Origin: Thozetella sp. PMI_491
Taxonomy: Eukaryota > Ascomycota > Sordariomycetes > Chaetosphaeriales > Chaetosphaeriaceae
Direction of reading: 5' to 3'
NCBI GenBank assembly: GCA_021432635.1
Contig: MU270063.1
Coordinates: 434,001-498,000 of the forward strand
Length of the DNA stretch: 64,000 bases
A program made the position numbers and the translations under genes. The notes under the pieces are model-generated. The model made no database searches. It had not been told where the DNA came from and saw only the letters and a list, made by a program, of their open reading frames with translations. Positions within the stretch are counted from its first letter, which is position 1. Each line of letters opens with the position of its first letter. Below, piece by piece: positions 22,663-34,762 of the stretch.

Positions 22663-24131
22663 TTACATGCTGAACCAGGGGTGATCGAGAGCATCTTCGG
22701 CCGTGATTCGTTCTTCCGGTGAATATCTCAGCAGCTTCTTCAGTAAGTCAGCGAAGAGGACGATCTCTTCGTTAGGAATCGTCCGGTGGTCGTGGCTTGA
22801 CCCTTGCCCATCATCACAGACGAGTCCAGCTCCGATCGCGTCCTGGATCGAGTTTGCCCTCGGCTTCATGCCAGCCCTCTCATCTAGCGAGAGTGCGTGC
22901 ATGACCTTGACGGCTTTCCCTTTTCTATCCGCCACGTCTTCGAAGTAGTCTTTGCGTTCCTCCCAGCTTGTAGACCACCAAGGCTCGGGCAGCTTGCCAA
23001 GCATATCCACCACGCTCACCAAGTAGTCATCCAGATCGTCACCAGACATTCGGAACATCACCCGGCCGGTACGGATCTCGAACAGCGTGCAGCCTAGAGC
23101 CCATAGGTCTGTCCCGTAGCCGATCTCTTTGTCGAAGATGTACTCCGGAGCGCGGTATTGCTGCGGTATCCCGAGATCCTCGGGGAGATTGGTCACCATG
23201 AAAGACTCATGAAAGTCAATGATGCAGGCGGAGGGCGTGACGAATCTCGAGCTCGGCCGATCGTGCTTGTGGAGATGAACATGGTCGTGCTCTTCGCCAT
23301 CGCCCGGCTTATGGTCCTGGTCCGACTCGGCGATATACCATCTTACTGGTTCGACCAGATACTGTGGTGCTATAGGCTTGGAGTGCGGCGCACCGCCGCC
23401 CGACGCCGTGGGCGTCAGGACCCTAGTGGTATTCGGCTCGCCCAAGGCCTCTCGCACGCTCCGCTCAGATAGTCCATTCATGCCTGCTACGCGTGACAGG
23501 ATGTTCTCGGGCCGAAGATCTATTTGCACGCCCGTCAGCTAGGGCCCCTCAAGTCGAAGCAGGGGTGTGTATTACCGCCATGGCAGATCCCATAGGAATG
23601 CAGAGCAGCCATCGCTTCGGTGACCTCAAAGCAGACCTTTCTCAGGATCTTTCCGGGGTCTTCAAGCGGCCACATGTGGAAAAGCTTCGAGACTGGCGGA
23701 CCCAGGACGGGGTAGACAAGGCAAAAGTGTCGTCCATTCGGGCCGCGGAGATCGAAGTTGTTCAGGGTCACCCCGAACCGTTCGGCAAGGTCACCCTTGT
23801 CGATCCCCAACTCGACCAGCTTGTTGACCCTGAGCTCCGGGCAATCGAGGATGGATGCATCAGCCATGATGATCTTGACCGCGACGTATTCTTCCAGATC
23901 GCTCCTCGTGTCCCGACACAGCCAGACTGTGCCGTAGCTCCCGCTCCCGAGCTTGTCAAGGACCTTATACCGGTCTCCCAGCAGGTCCCCGAGATGCACA
24001 GGATGCAGCTTCCCCCGTTCATAGTCGTATATCCTCTCCAAGCGAGACGCAGGACCATCGAGGACCAGCCCATTGCTCCTGAACTCGCCGAAGCTCTCCG
24101 CCACCGATATAGGTGAGGCGAGCGCTGACAT
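22663..24131 (-). CDS. SRPK-like serine/threonine protein kinase, altered motifs
   Basis: SRPK kinases phosphorylate Arg/Ser-rich proteins. Two exons, 24131-23576 and 23519-22663, join across a 56-nt intron and give 470 residues. The Gly-rich loop is LGSGSYGTVWLC, the ATP-binding lysine is Lys86 in VAVKII, and the catalytic loop is HGDLRPENIL (His184 to Leu193), where the usual DLKPEN lysine is arginine. About 95 residues separate this loop from the metal-binding motif, including a His/Asp/Glu-rich patch; SRPKs also carry a spacer here. The metal motif reads DFH (287-289) instead of DFG. An APE-like QYRAPEY follows, then YGTDLWALGCTLFEI. Start choice: the first in-frame ATG downstream of a stop. 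It is probably one of the lineage-expanded fungal SRPK-like kinases; activity is uncertain. Confidence 0.85.
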
Positions 24132-25585
24132 CTTGAGTCGATAGTATGGGGCTGCCGCACAGCGGGCCAAAAAGAGTGTTTCTCAGAGGTATCTATATGC
24201 ACCAAAAAAGACAGAGAGCGTGAGAAAACAAATAAGGATGAATAGTTAACGGTAAGGACTGAAGGCGAAACGACAGTTAGACGAGATTAGCAATACATGA
24301 TGGGTGATGCGATTCGATGGCAGACCAGCTGCGAATTGCCAGTTATGCCTGGCGAGAGAGGAATGAAGTCGACATCGGCCAGGGCCTTGAAGAATACGAG
24401 TGTAGAAAAAGAAGAGCAAGAAGCTGTAACGAAAATGAAGGAATAAGCCAAAAGCGCATGCTGGTTCCATCTCGCCCTGCTGTGCCTCCTGGGGCTGGCG
24501 ATCGCGACCCCTGGCTGTTTCATGTCCCTTGTCTTGGGCTTGTCTTGGCCGCGATCCGGGGTGACACGGAAGCCACCGAACACTGTGGAAGCTTCCTAAA
24601 ATACTACCGACGCAAAAGAAGGGGCACGTCAGGCTGAGGATTCTATGCATCTCTCTAATCGAAATCCACCCAGAGGCGCCAACGCCAACGTCGGCGTCCA
24701 CGCCCAGTGCATTGATGCCTTCTTCTCCTGCAACCATTGCCCGGGTCTTGTCGTTTCGCTCCAAGAGAAACAAAACACGAGCAGGTGGCCCCTTTGCAGG
24801 TGCGAGTGTCCCGGTTTCTCGGGATCGCCAGCTGCGTTTAGGTTCGCCTGCAGGTGCCGGCGAATTATCCGCATTGATGACCATTGTGGACGGTCTCGAA
24901 ACGCAACTCGGCGTTGATGTTTATCGGCTTGGACGAGCACCTCGTCATGCTGCATCGTAATGCGACGCTTGCCGGTCATGTTTCGCCCACGCGTATGTGT
25001 CTGGAATGGGAAAGCTTGCTGAGTCCATCCGACTCATGCTACTAGTAACACATTCCTTGTCTAGTCAGCCCCTGAAGCCACCTCCCGGCCCTCCGGCCCG
25101 GGGTCTTGGTCGCCCGCCGAAGCGGGGCCGTATGTGGGTCCCACTGGCCCGGGGGGTTCGGGCGCGTATTTTCAACATCACTTGTGCCATATCACGCTGG
25201 TGGCGCGCCCAAAGCTGCCCAGGGGCTATGGTGCGGCGTTTTGGAAGCAAGGAGAGGGCACGCAGATCCCGCGAGCGTATGGTGGCGTCAGCCAGGATGT
25301 GCCAGCCCCAATGCAGCCTCCTGTGCAAGTGTACCTAGGCCAAAAGATGCGGGGAACTGCCCGTGAGTCTGCGGAGGGCGGGGAACCTGCAATCCCTACT
25401 CGATGCCCCCGCACTAGATGGTTTCCCTTTCGGTGTGGTTGCCCCCCTACCCAGCAGGTCATGGCCGAGGTGGCATTAGAAATGCCGAGGATGGCCAAGG
25501 AGAGGCATGCGGTCATAAGGCTTGGTTCGCAGCGACCAGATAGCTCCAACTAAACTCGCTCTTCACCGAAGAGCGCCGGCCTACA
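24132..25585. other. Kinase promoter and intergenic stretch
   Basis: A minus-strand frame of about 212 codons near 24246-24884 and a frame-shifted partner near 24629-24979 have no recognisable domain. They might hide a small spliced gene, but I cannot build one that joins cleanly. GC-rich frames around 25100-25550 look like composition artefacts. Confidence 0.4.
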
Positions 25586-26400
25586 ATGACGTCTCTGTTG
25601 CAGTCACTTTGGACGCTTGGCTCGGCTAACAAGGAGGAAGCGAAGGGCACACCAGCAACGCAGATCATCTACCTGGATGTCGACCCCCTCAGCAAGCTCG
25701 AGGATACCGCCACGGAGCCCGGCAAGGCCTGGGTTGGCGTGCTTGATGTGATCGAGAAGACGAGCGGCTTCCAGCGCCTGTACTGGGGCCGGCGACTCGA
25801 GGAGCCCGAGAAGGTCCAGCTGCATATAGGTAGGTTGAGGGAGGTCGAGCTCTAGCAGCTACGCTAACTCAAGTCTCCTAAGTGAGAGACAATTTGCAGC
25901 AACACCAACAGTTTCTTTCTTCAAATGCCTATACGAAAAAAGTTGCGCCCGTGCTCGAGAAGCTCAGCATCCGAGATGGAGGCGCCATGGGAGAGCCCGT
26001 GATCAAAACGCGGCATGCGTATCTCAAAGAATTCACCGACGGATGTCTTGCCCTTGGTCGTGGCCCGCCGACTTTGCCCATTGGGACAGCGATCTATCTT
26101 GGCACAGACGACGCGTGGAACGACGGAGCATGGCCCCTATGGACTCATGTTGTTCGATACGTACAGGGCTGCCGAGGTGTTTCTGGCGGGACGCTCGTTG
26201 AGGAAGTTGAAGGCTATCAAAACAACTACTTGGTCTACGTCGCGTGGGATACCGTCAAGGACCATGACGATTATCACCATACCAAACATTTCGCGAAGCA
26301 TAGAGTCATTTTGAACCTTGGGAACCAAGGTTGGAGAGAGTACGGGCATGTCTTGTTTCTGGGTGGAAGAGATAAGCATAATGCCGCCTCAAAGCTTTGA
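25586..26400 (+). CDS. Dimeric alpha-beta barrel-like hypothetical protein
   Basis: Two exons, 25586-25829 and 25883-26400, join across a 53-nt GTAGGT..AAG intron and give 253 residues. The first half (QIIYLDVDP, GFQRLYWGRRLEEPEKVQLHI, followed by a HQQFLSS stretch) has the look of a one-domain ferredoxin-like fold of the antibiotic biosynthesis monooxygenase or stress-responsive barrel type. The second half repeats the pattern near YLVYVAWDTVKDHDDYHHTKHF. No signal peptide or membrane helix is present, so it is probably cytosolic. Function is unknown; such folds bind small organic molecules and sometimes oxidise or degrade them. The gene stands alone between gene-poor stretches. Confidence 0.7.
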
Positions 26401-29400
26401 TAGAAGACAGGAGCCTGCAAATGCGATACAGCACGTGGCAATCCACTACCTCAATCCAGGTTGAGGGCCAAATGGCACTCAATTAATCCACCAACTAGCT
26501 GTCTGGCCCCAAAGGCTTCAGGGTCCTGAGTCATGATAATCAAAATTGACCAGGAGCAAGCAATCCCTGACAGTTTCAAGTCCAGTTTCCCAAATGTACC
26601 CCTGAAGCCTTAGGACTAGGAACCCATTACAAGCTGACACGTGGTCAGCGAATATGATCTGCCGCGTAGCCGTGGCCCGGCAAGCTTATTCTGACGGCAA
26701 GGTGATCCCATCACGGTGACTCCAAAGCAGATATCTGCGCGGGCAATTGACGGGAGAGAGGTGGCCCAGGGCGAGGACCCGTTAATTCAGGAAGCGCCTG
26801 CTCATTAGCGAAAGGCATATCAGAAGCTGAAACATGCCGATTAATTCGGGAATAGCTTTGGTATCAACTCGTCAGCAATACGATGTCAAAATGAAGCATG
26901 TTTAGATACTTGCACCTCCCTACTTTACGGAAACTCTGGCCTTGAGCTAGTGGACAGTAGGCTTGAGCCGAGGAGCGCGAGGCATAGCCCGTTGATGACC
27001 ACCGATGAATACGTACCGTTTCGGAAGATGTAAGACTGGCGGATGTTTTAGAGAGATGGGATATGAAATCGGGTATAGTTTAGCTTTCATCCAAACAGAT
27101 CCCAGCTTTCTGCCCGAGTATTTCCAGAGCAGCTTGTTACCACAGCCCCCCTCGACCGGTGGACCCGTTGCGGACATACAATTTCACGAGCTGCAGCGAT
27201 GACTCTTCTGCCCAAAGCCCAACGGGCCTGGAAGACGTCAAATTGAGTGGCATTATTGTCAAGACTCAGCATATAGAGATCGTGCACACTACCTCGACCA
27301 GCGTCAGGACCTCTAATGCGTTCTATAGCAACCCTATGAGTTCTTCATATCCCACCAGTGCCATCAATGATATAATCAACTCTAATCTCTACCACACATT
27401 GTTTTCAATTCCATAATCGCAGCATAGTGATGTCTTTCCGAGTCGTTCTAAGTAGAGGAGGTAACCATTGGTTTCTTGTACAAAGCAGCCTCCCCCCCCG
27501 CCGAGGCAGCCCCTTATTTGTTTCTACACGACCACGACGGTTGCTGATCATCCCATAACCCATTGGGTCTTTCCAGGGAAGCACTGCCACCATCGTACCC
27601 AAAAAACGTTCGGAACCAACAATGCCGAACTGCTTACACAGACTCCCTACTTTGCTATACAGCTAGCAAAGGCCATATCGGGCGCTAGAGATATCTGAAG
27701 CAGGACCTCGCCTTACAAAAACGCGTCCATGCTTGTCTTTACTGGGCCCTCCCTTGTCCTCGTCATGATGACCTACAAATCACTAGGTTGCTCAGCGACC
27801 TATCTGCGCGATATTACCAAACGCTTTGACCCGCTCACCTGGCTCATTAGAGGTGCCTTTGTGCATATGTGATGCCGCCAACTGACGGTGGGTGTGCGGC
27901 TCAGCACCAACCTCAGTGCATCTAGCACATAGTTTCGCCCTTCAAACTTTGGTTCTCCAGTAGGGTGCCGAGACCGTCCCTCGTGACCATATAGTACCGG
28001 TCTGGGGTCTAGGTGACCGGTACCCCATCAAATCCTATCCTGGAAAACATTAGGTTGCACAGCGTGGTCTCTGTGTGTCCGTGTTCACGTCCTTTCTGGG
28101 GAGATACATCTTGCTCAGAGAACGAGTTATTGAGCAAACTATGGCTATTTCCAAAGCCCTTACCCCCGAGAACGTACGACTGAAATTTTATTCATTCATG
28201 ACTAGCTGCGAAATGAGTCCTTGATTAGGTAGGAACTGTTAGGTGGAGGTCCTCCAGCGTGTCTCTACATGCTACAGTTACAGAGCCGCTCGCTCCAATA
28301 ATGACCAATGAAGGAGCAAGGGTAGACTAAGGCAGGGCCAGATACGAAGGATGTGCTGATAACGTGGGTACAGGCCTTTCGGATATGAGCTGCTTTGTGA
28401 AAAGCGACAAGAGTGTTGCGTTTCCGGGGCGGCGCGCGCCAACCAGCGCAGCCAAGGGACTTAAACTCGGAAATTGTGAGGGCGCGCGTGGGCCTAATTG
28501 CTTCTGGGACGCAAGATAACTGAGGATAATTGACAAGAAGAAAGATCAAACAGTGGGAACAAACATGATTTTGATGCCAAGGCAGGGGCCGGATGCTCGT
28601 CCCAGCTAAGACAAAATTCTGTACATCCTACTAGTTATGGTATCGCGCTGTCACGCTGCATGGTGATGGTCAAGAATATGGCTTCAGGGGCATCGGCTGA
28701 AAACAACGGCGAGTTAGTGTTAGGCTTGCGAGCAATAGTCCCACGTGGGCCTACATATTTCGCTCCGCACAACCCCCTCTTGGAGGAAAAAAAAAACAAT
28801 CTGTTTTGTTTCGAGCCTAGCAAGCAAAAGGAAGCGATCTACCCTGTGATAGATAAGGTGATTTGTCGAAGGACGACCGGTGTGGGCCGTCGTGTGATAA
28901 GTGAGCGAGGGCGAGTTTGCAGAGCATTGTGCGTGGGAGTGACCACGAGCATGGGCCGCCTGCACCACCCATGCGGCATGGCACGCTGCCTAGCTTCTTC
29001 TAGGTTAGGGCTTCTATGAGCCCCCCAAGGTGGTGGTTCTTTTGCTGCCCCTTTCCCTAGGAACCGGGGCGAAGAGCACTCCCGAAAGAGAACTAGCGGC
29101 ATGGAGTGCGCAACCCCCATCCCACGGCCCGCATCCCACGCCTGCTTCGTGCCTCTTTGACTCTTTGGCACTCCGCGCAAGATCCGGGTGGGCCGAACTT
29201 GCCGTCGCTCCGTGGTGATCAGCGGATCCTGAGGGCTGCTTCAGAAGCAACTTCTTCGGAGGATCATCTGTTTATGGCTCTGCGTTGCGAACGTTGACGA
29301 CTACGATCTAGAAGCACCGGCACTTGCTCGTTGAAGGGGCACGCCAATCATGCGCTCTCGCCGTGGTATAGGCATTCCCATATATACAGACAGGGTATTC

Positions 29401-30103
29401 AAACTAGACACAATCCCTGCGCCACAGAGCATACCGGTTCTCAAAATTTCGATGTCACGCTGCCGGGGCCGATACCAGGAGGGGACAAATGAGCTTTCAG
29501 ACAAGGTGCGGGCGCTCCTGCTATCACCTGGCTCGCTTTACTCGCTTCTCGCCGAATGCTTCTTTGCTTTGCACACTTTCTGGTAGGCTTGACACCGCAG
29601 CACACGGGGTAGTAACACCGGCCTAGCCCGAGGCTCACACGTCAAAATGGCCATCTACAAGGGTATGATGCCTTGCAGATGTCCAATAATGGGTAGGATC
29701 ATGGTCCTGCATATGGACTCTGTATGCTCAGTGCATCTCTGGCCTGGATGCCAGGTTTCTCGCAGCACTGTATTCTGGGCCAAAGCCGTTGCATTGGCGG
29801 CACAGCCGCGTATTCACCAGCAGGGTCAGTGCCTCTCCTGCTACAGTCAGGATCAATGGGCGTGAAGATCCCACCCCAAAAGTGATAGTCCAAGAAGAAG
29901 AACCTTGTCACTCGGTGCCGTACCGAAGCCGGGGACTGCCGCCCCCCCTGGTTGACGAGCTTACTAGCTCCGTCCCACACAAAAGGGAGCCATTCCCTCC
30001 TCTAGATGGGCCACAACGGTTGGCCTGCATCCACGATTCTAGTCCAACGACTGCCCGCGCCCAAGGCTCGCCGCTGCGGCTGGCCTTGCCCACAGCTGAA
30101 AAC
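26401..30103. other. 3.7-kb gene-poor stretch
   Basis: I find no frame with a recognisable domain, signal peptide or exon structure, and no tRNA, LTR or transposase. Features noted: a short interrupted palindrome with GCTGAC and GTCAGC arms around 26634-26650, a C run near 27488, and an A run near 28788. It may contain decayed repeats or the long upstream region of the rhodopsin-like gene. Confidence 0.45.
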
Positions 30104-31575
30104 ATGGCTTCCGAGTTCACAGTCGGTGATGTGCTGGGGAAGCACTGGGACGTCAGCTTCGACGAACCAGAGCCGGCCATTAACAGGAAAGAAACACTGT
30201 TGGGGGTTATCATAAGCTTCATGGTGAGCGTTCCCTAGGTCGAGTAGATCGTTACAAGGCCCAACTCTCTAACCTTCATATGCCTCTAGTTGCTATCCTG
30301 GATCGCTGTGTGCTTCAGGCTATACATTCGTTTTCGTGTTACGCGGTCTTTGGGATGGGATGATCTCTTCGTTGGTCTTTACCTGGTTAGTTGCGAGGCC
30401 GCAGTAGGCTCCTTTCTGTCGCTAACTCGTGGTCTTCGCGTCGCTTAGATCACAACCACTATGTGTTCAGTCACCGTTTCTCTCGGTATGCTTTGCGCAT
30501 CCAACTGCTCATCGCAGCCCCCGTGGCATCTTATTCTAATATCTCTCAGGACCGGAGTTTGGCCTTGGCCGCCACATCTTGACTTTATATCTCTCCGAGT
30601 TTACCAACTTCCTTCACGCCTTTTATTTCATGAACGCCTCGTATATCTCGTCTACGGCGCTCATCAAGCTCTCGTTGCTCTTCCAGTACCTCCGGCTGTT
30701 CGAGAAGGGCACTCGGATGCGAAACATCTGCATCGGCGTCATCATCCTCACGTTGCTCTGGGGAATAGCATTCACCTTCGTCGGATGGTTCCCTTGCTTC
30801 CCACCGACCGACTACTGGGAGAAGCCCCTCGGCTCGAGCTGCTACGGCTACGGAGTGGGTATGACAAATTCGGATCAATTTGCTATAACTTTCGAGAGCC
30901 AGGCGATCTCCAACACGGTGCTGGATTTTATCGTGTTATTCCTGGCGTTCTACCTCCTCCGAGGAACGGAGAGAAATTCAAAAACGCGGGTGGGACTCAT
31001 GGCGCTACTGCTCGTTGGTGCAATGTAAGTGCTCACTGCTTTTCCACGAGCCTCTTTGGATGCTGACTGGTTTGCGACTCAGCGTAAACAGCTTTTCCAT
31101 ATGGCGCCTCGTGACCGTGATCGAGCACAAGGCAGGATTCTTCCCGGCTGAGGATCCAACATGGTACGGCCCGATCAGCATCACATTAGCCGTCCTGGAA
31201 GTCAACGTGGCGGCCATCTGCGCGAGTATTCCCATCTTCTGGCCCGTGCTCGAAACCCAGTTTGGGAGGATATTCATCACGCAGGAGGTGAAGATCACGA
31301 GCGAGGACCGGTGGCAGTCTGTGGACGACCAGTCGGTCTCGGAACTTACGAACTCACGGTCGCGGCAAAACCGAAGCCGCGGGGACAGCGATGTCGAGAT
31401 TGCGGAGCCCGAAGCCTTGCAGAAAGTGACGAGCAATAGGGGGGACAGATACTACGACGATTACATGATGCAGCAGATAGATCCGCTGAGGGACCAGAAA
31501 GGATCTATGCGAGATGCTCGGGCGACCACTCAGTCCCCGAATGCCGCTCGGCGCAAGTGGTGGCGGCTTGTCTAG
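30104..31575 (+). CDS. Fungal rhodopsin-like seven-helix integral membrane protein
   Basis: This belongs to the large fungal family of integral membrane proteins with a rhodopsin-like domain that includes Pth11-like and SAT4-like members; for most the ligand is unknown. Five exons join in frame: 30104-30223, 30290-30385, 30449-30485, 30550-31024 and 31083-31575, giving 406 residues. Landmarks are the first helix (LLSWIAVCFRLYIRF), the family motif RSLGWDDLFV, the loop GLGRHILTLYLSE, the conserved YISSTALIKLSLLFQYLRLF helix, a Cys-containing extracellular loop (GWFPCFPP and SSCYGYG) and the last helix with ASIPIFWPVLE. The C-terminal tail is cytosolic, charged and rich in Ser/Arg. A role in sensing external compounds is inferred from the family only. 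Confidence 0.88.
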
Positions 31576-32554
31576 ACGTAGAAGACGAAAGAACAGAAAA
31601 ATGTTGAAACAAATCGTATGGCATTCTGCCAAGGCGAGAGCAACTCGCCCCAGCGACTGAGCGGTCACATCGGGAAGTCTTGGTGAGAGCGCGCAACCGT
31701 GCGTTTGTGGCAGCTCGTGTCTGTGCCATGCCAGTGTCGCGGGGAATACGCCCGATCGTGCCTTTGCCGCGCCGGAGACAGTCGTCATTGAGACGGCGCC
31801 AAGGGACGGTTCGGCAGTGTCGCCTCCTGGCGAGTGTCGAGATGTTAAGTTCGTCGGATATCGCTCCGGCTATGCACTCTCCAGCCGACCTCTCTGGGGT
31901 GGGCCCCAGGCGGGGTGAGGCCCGCGTAACGGGCGGGCGTTCGGAGAAGCAAAGGCGAGTTCTTTTCACTCTCAAGGCATTGCCCAACCGGGCGGATTCC
32001 TTTTTGCTGCGCACGCATAGCCGCATAGGCGCATAGGTCACCACCGCCATGGGTTGCGACAGCATAGTTTTCACATTCGGGATTTTGGGGAAGACCGAGG
32101 CCCCTTATACGCTCAGTTGTTTATGCGCTGCCCGCCGAAAGCCCCCTTGTTTCGTTTCACGCAAGGGCAGCCAACCGCGCGCCACACAGCCCCAAGCCGA
32201 AGACTGGTGATTCGGCCAATCTTGACAATCTACCGCCCGATCGTCCCTTGGGATTCTCCACACTGCGCCCTGGAGAACGCCTACCGGGCAGGCACCATCC
32301 CTGTCGCGACGTAGATCTCAGACGTGCTCCAAACCCATCCCAAGTCGTCGGCATCAAGGCTTCATGGGCGCTAAAATGAGACTGCATGCGAGCAGGTACC
32401 GTTTTGGGCGGTACTTGAACTCTCAGGATGCCGCCGCGACCGCCCGCCTCGGTGTGCAGCATCGACGTCACGGAGATGCGGCTTACCCGGCCTGCTCACC
32501 ACCCATCTATGAGATCGAATCTACTTGCCGGTAGAGCGCGCAAGGGTCAGCAAC
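31576..32554. other. Intergenic stretch
   Basis: It holds the 3' flank of the rhodopsin-like gene and the promoter of the alpha/beta hydrolase gene. Overlapping GC-rich frames on both strands show no domain. Confidence 0.5.
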
Positions 32555-34196
32555 ATGATCGCTAGCAAGTCGCAGGGACAACTCCTCTTTGTCCAAGGGT
32601 ATATCTTCCTATTCCGCTACTTCGGCTTCCTTTCGCTGGTATACTTCCTTCTCGCCGCTATTATCGCCGGCGTCCCGGGAATCTTGGCTCCTTTCTCGCT
32701 TTTCGTCGAAGTTTTGGGAATCATTGAGCTCCTGTGGTATCTGGCATGGTCTCTGCCATATCGGATCCATCTCCAAAAGAAGACGGACTATAAGCCGCTG
32801 CCTCTGACGAAACCGCAGCGAAAGGCGCTGTTTCGAAGGAGCCTCGAGCACACGCCAGATCTGGAGCTATCCCTCCGGAAATGGCTGCTAAATGCCCACA
32901 TGGAAGACGTTCGGAGGGAGAACGTGAAGGACTGGCTGCTGTGGGCGCTCTTTGACCGGGAAGACAGGCCTGAAGAGGACAATGCAGAGCTCGAGGACTA
33001 CATTGCGGATATCGAGCAGATCCTTGATGTGCGCATCAAGCCGGGACGCGGAAACGCGGAGGCAATGAGATTGAGCTTCGACCCAATTGTGACGACGCAC
33101 CGCAGCCTCTTCTACTACATGGTAAGCGTCCGATTGGAGTGATGCAGCTCGAGCCAGCGGTCTGACATACATCTCCTAGCTGATTGGCTTTGCCGACATC
33201 TACACAGCCATTTCTCTTCTAACCATGGGCTTCACGTTCTACCGGCCCAGCCGCAGTGCTTTTCTCACCACCTTCCCCTTCCGGTTCCAGACACTCTTCG
33301 CAAGGGAAGCTTCTGCAGCCCCGGGGATGGGCTACTTCCATCGACCTCACATGTCCAAGACCCACCGCCCCGTCGTCTTCGTCCATGGCGAGGGCATCGG
33401 ACTCACTCCCTATCTCCCATGGATTCGTTCCCTTCCAAAGGACGTGGGCATCATCGCTGTAGAGCTTCTCCCGATCAGCAATCGCATCACAACTCCTATG
33501 CCGGACACCAACTCTCTGCTCACCTCCTTCTCGCTCATCTTGAAGCAACAGAACGACGCATTCAAGGACTTTGTGTTTGTGGGCAACTCGTACGGCACAT
33601 TCATGGCTGCGCCCCTCTTGAACGACCGAGACCTAGGCCCGCGTATCAATAGACTGGTGCTAGTTGATCCTGTGTCACTGCTCTTGCACCTCCCAGACGT
33701 TGCCTACAACTTCACGCGTCGGGTGCCGCGCTTTGCCAACGAGTGGCAGATCTGGTATGCGGCATCAACGGATCCAGGGATCGCGCACACGCTCGCTCGC
33801 CGTTTCTGCTGGCGAGATGCCGTCCTGTGGCGCGAGGCGCTGCAAGACGATATGAGAGACCGCCGAACTACGGTCGTGCTCGGGGGTTCAGACAGCATAG
33901 TCAACACGATGGCTGTCGGAAGTTACTCCTATTTTGGGGATGTCAACTACTCAGTGAGCGACGTCGCGGAGTGGCGGACTACGCCGGAGAGGTGGAACGG
34001 CGCCGGCGAGGTCGAGTTGCTTTGGCTTGATGAGCTTGACCACGGTCAGATTTTCTTCCAGCCCAAGATGTTGCGGCTTTTGAGCGGGGTGGTGGAAACA
34101 TATTGCCGACTCGACGGCAGCGACAATAAGGAGTTCTACAGCCAAGTGTATGGGGGAGGAGAGGATCCACAAGACGGAGCACCGACGGCTTATTGA
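32555..34196 (+). CDS. Membrane-anchored alpha/beta hydrolase
   Basis: Two exons, 32555-33121 and 33180-34196, join across a 58-nt intron and give 527 residues. The N-terminus has two membrane helices (YIFLFRYFGFLSLVYFLLAA and a second up to about residue 70), then a charged helical region of about 110 residues. The hydrolase core starts near RPVVFVHGEG, where HGEG is the oxyanion segment. The nucleophile elbow GNSYG places the serine at residue 326. The likely acid lies in the strand after the lid (VVLGGSD), and the histidine is His477 in LDELDHG. The fold is of the lipase/esterase type; the substrate is unknown. Start choice: the ATG after an in-frame TTG. It reads in the same direction as the following dehydrogenase gene. 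Confidence 0.85.
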
Positions 34197-34762
34197 AATC
34201 TTGAGCCTGGGGTTTCTAAGGGCGTGGGTCGGATCTTGACTTTTCTATTATCTTCTATTCTCTTTCTTTTCAATATATAAAAATGGGGCGGCTTGGTGTC
34301 ATTTGTGGTGGCCGGGTATACAGTAGCTGCCCCGGGTCTCTTTGGGCTATGGGATTTACGTTGTAATAAGATACTTGGCGACCGGATCGCCTCTTAGATT
34401 CATAGAACAAGCTATTTGAAACAAGGTCTCGGGTTAGTGAGTGACACTAGCGGATGTAGCCGAGGGCTGCCAAGCCCTGTCTGACAGCTCTCGCCATGGC
34501 CCGTCGAGCTCTCTGTGCTTCGGAGTCTCGGCCCATCGGCGCCACTGTTGCGGGACGATAGAAGGGCCACAGAAGCCACAGAAGCCGGATACCGGACCTC
34601 CTAGCACAAACGCCCCTCTTTAAGTCAAAACACTTGGCACCATTTGCGTATACACATACGGTGAGGTATATCGCGGTCTCCTTCAAAATCCTGTTTTCCC
34701 TCAAAACTCGGATATTCCTTGGGGCAAAACGAGAACGCGTGGCATATCCTAGTCATTCAACA
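34197..34762. other. Intergenic stretch before the dehydrogenase gene
   Basis: An AT-rich pyrimidine tract near 34240-34280 could be the terminator region of the hydrolase gene. The promoter of the dehydrogenase gene must be here. No gene is seen. Confidence 0.45.

Noticed and set aside
24246-24979. Two overlapping minus-strand frames of 212 and 116 codons
   Set aside because: Neither has a domain, and I could not find splice sites that join them into one protein. A small gene is not excluded.
25065-25553. GC-rich frames with Gly/Pro-rich translation
   Set aside because: They overlap in several frames with no family signal and lie directly before a well-supported gene.
26634-26650. Short palindrome with GCTGAC and GTCAGC arms
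   Set aside because: Six-base arms are too short to call a terminal repeat or regulatory site without a second copy or a neighbouring gene.
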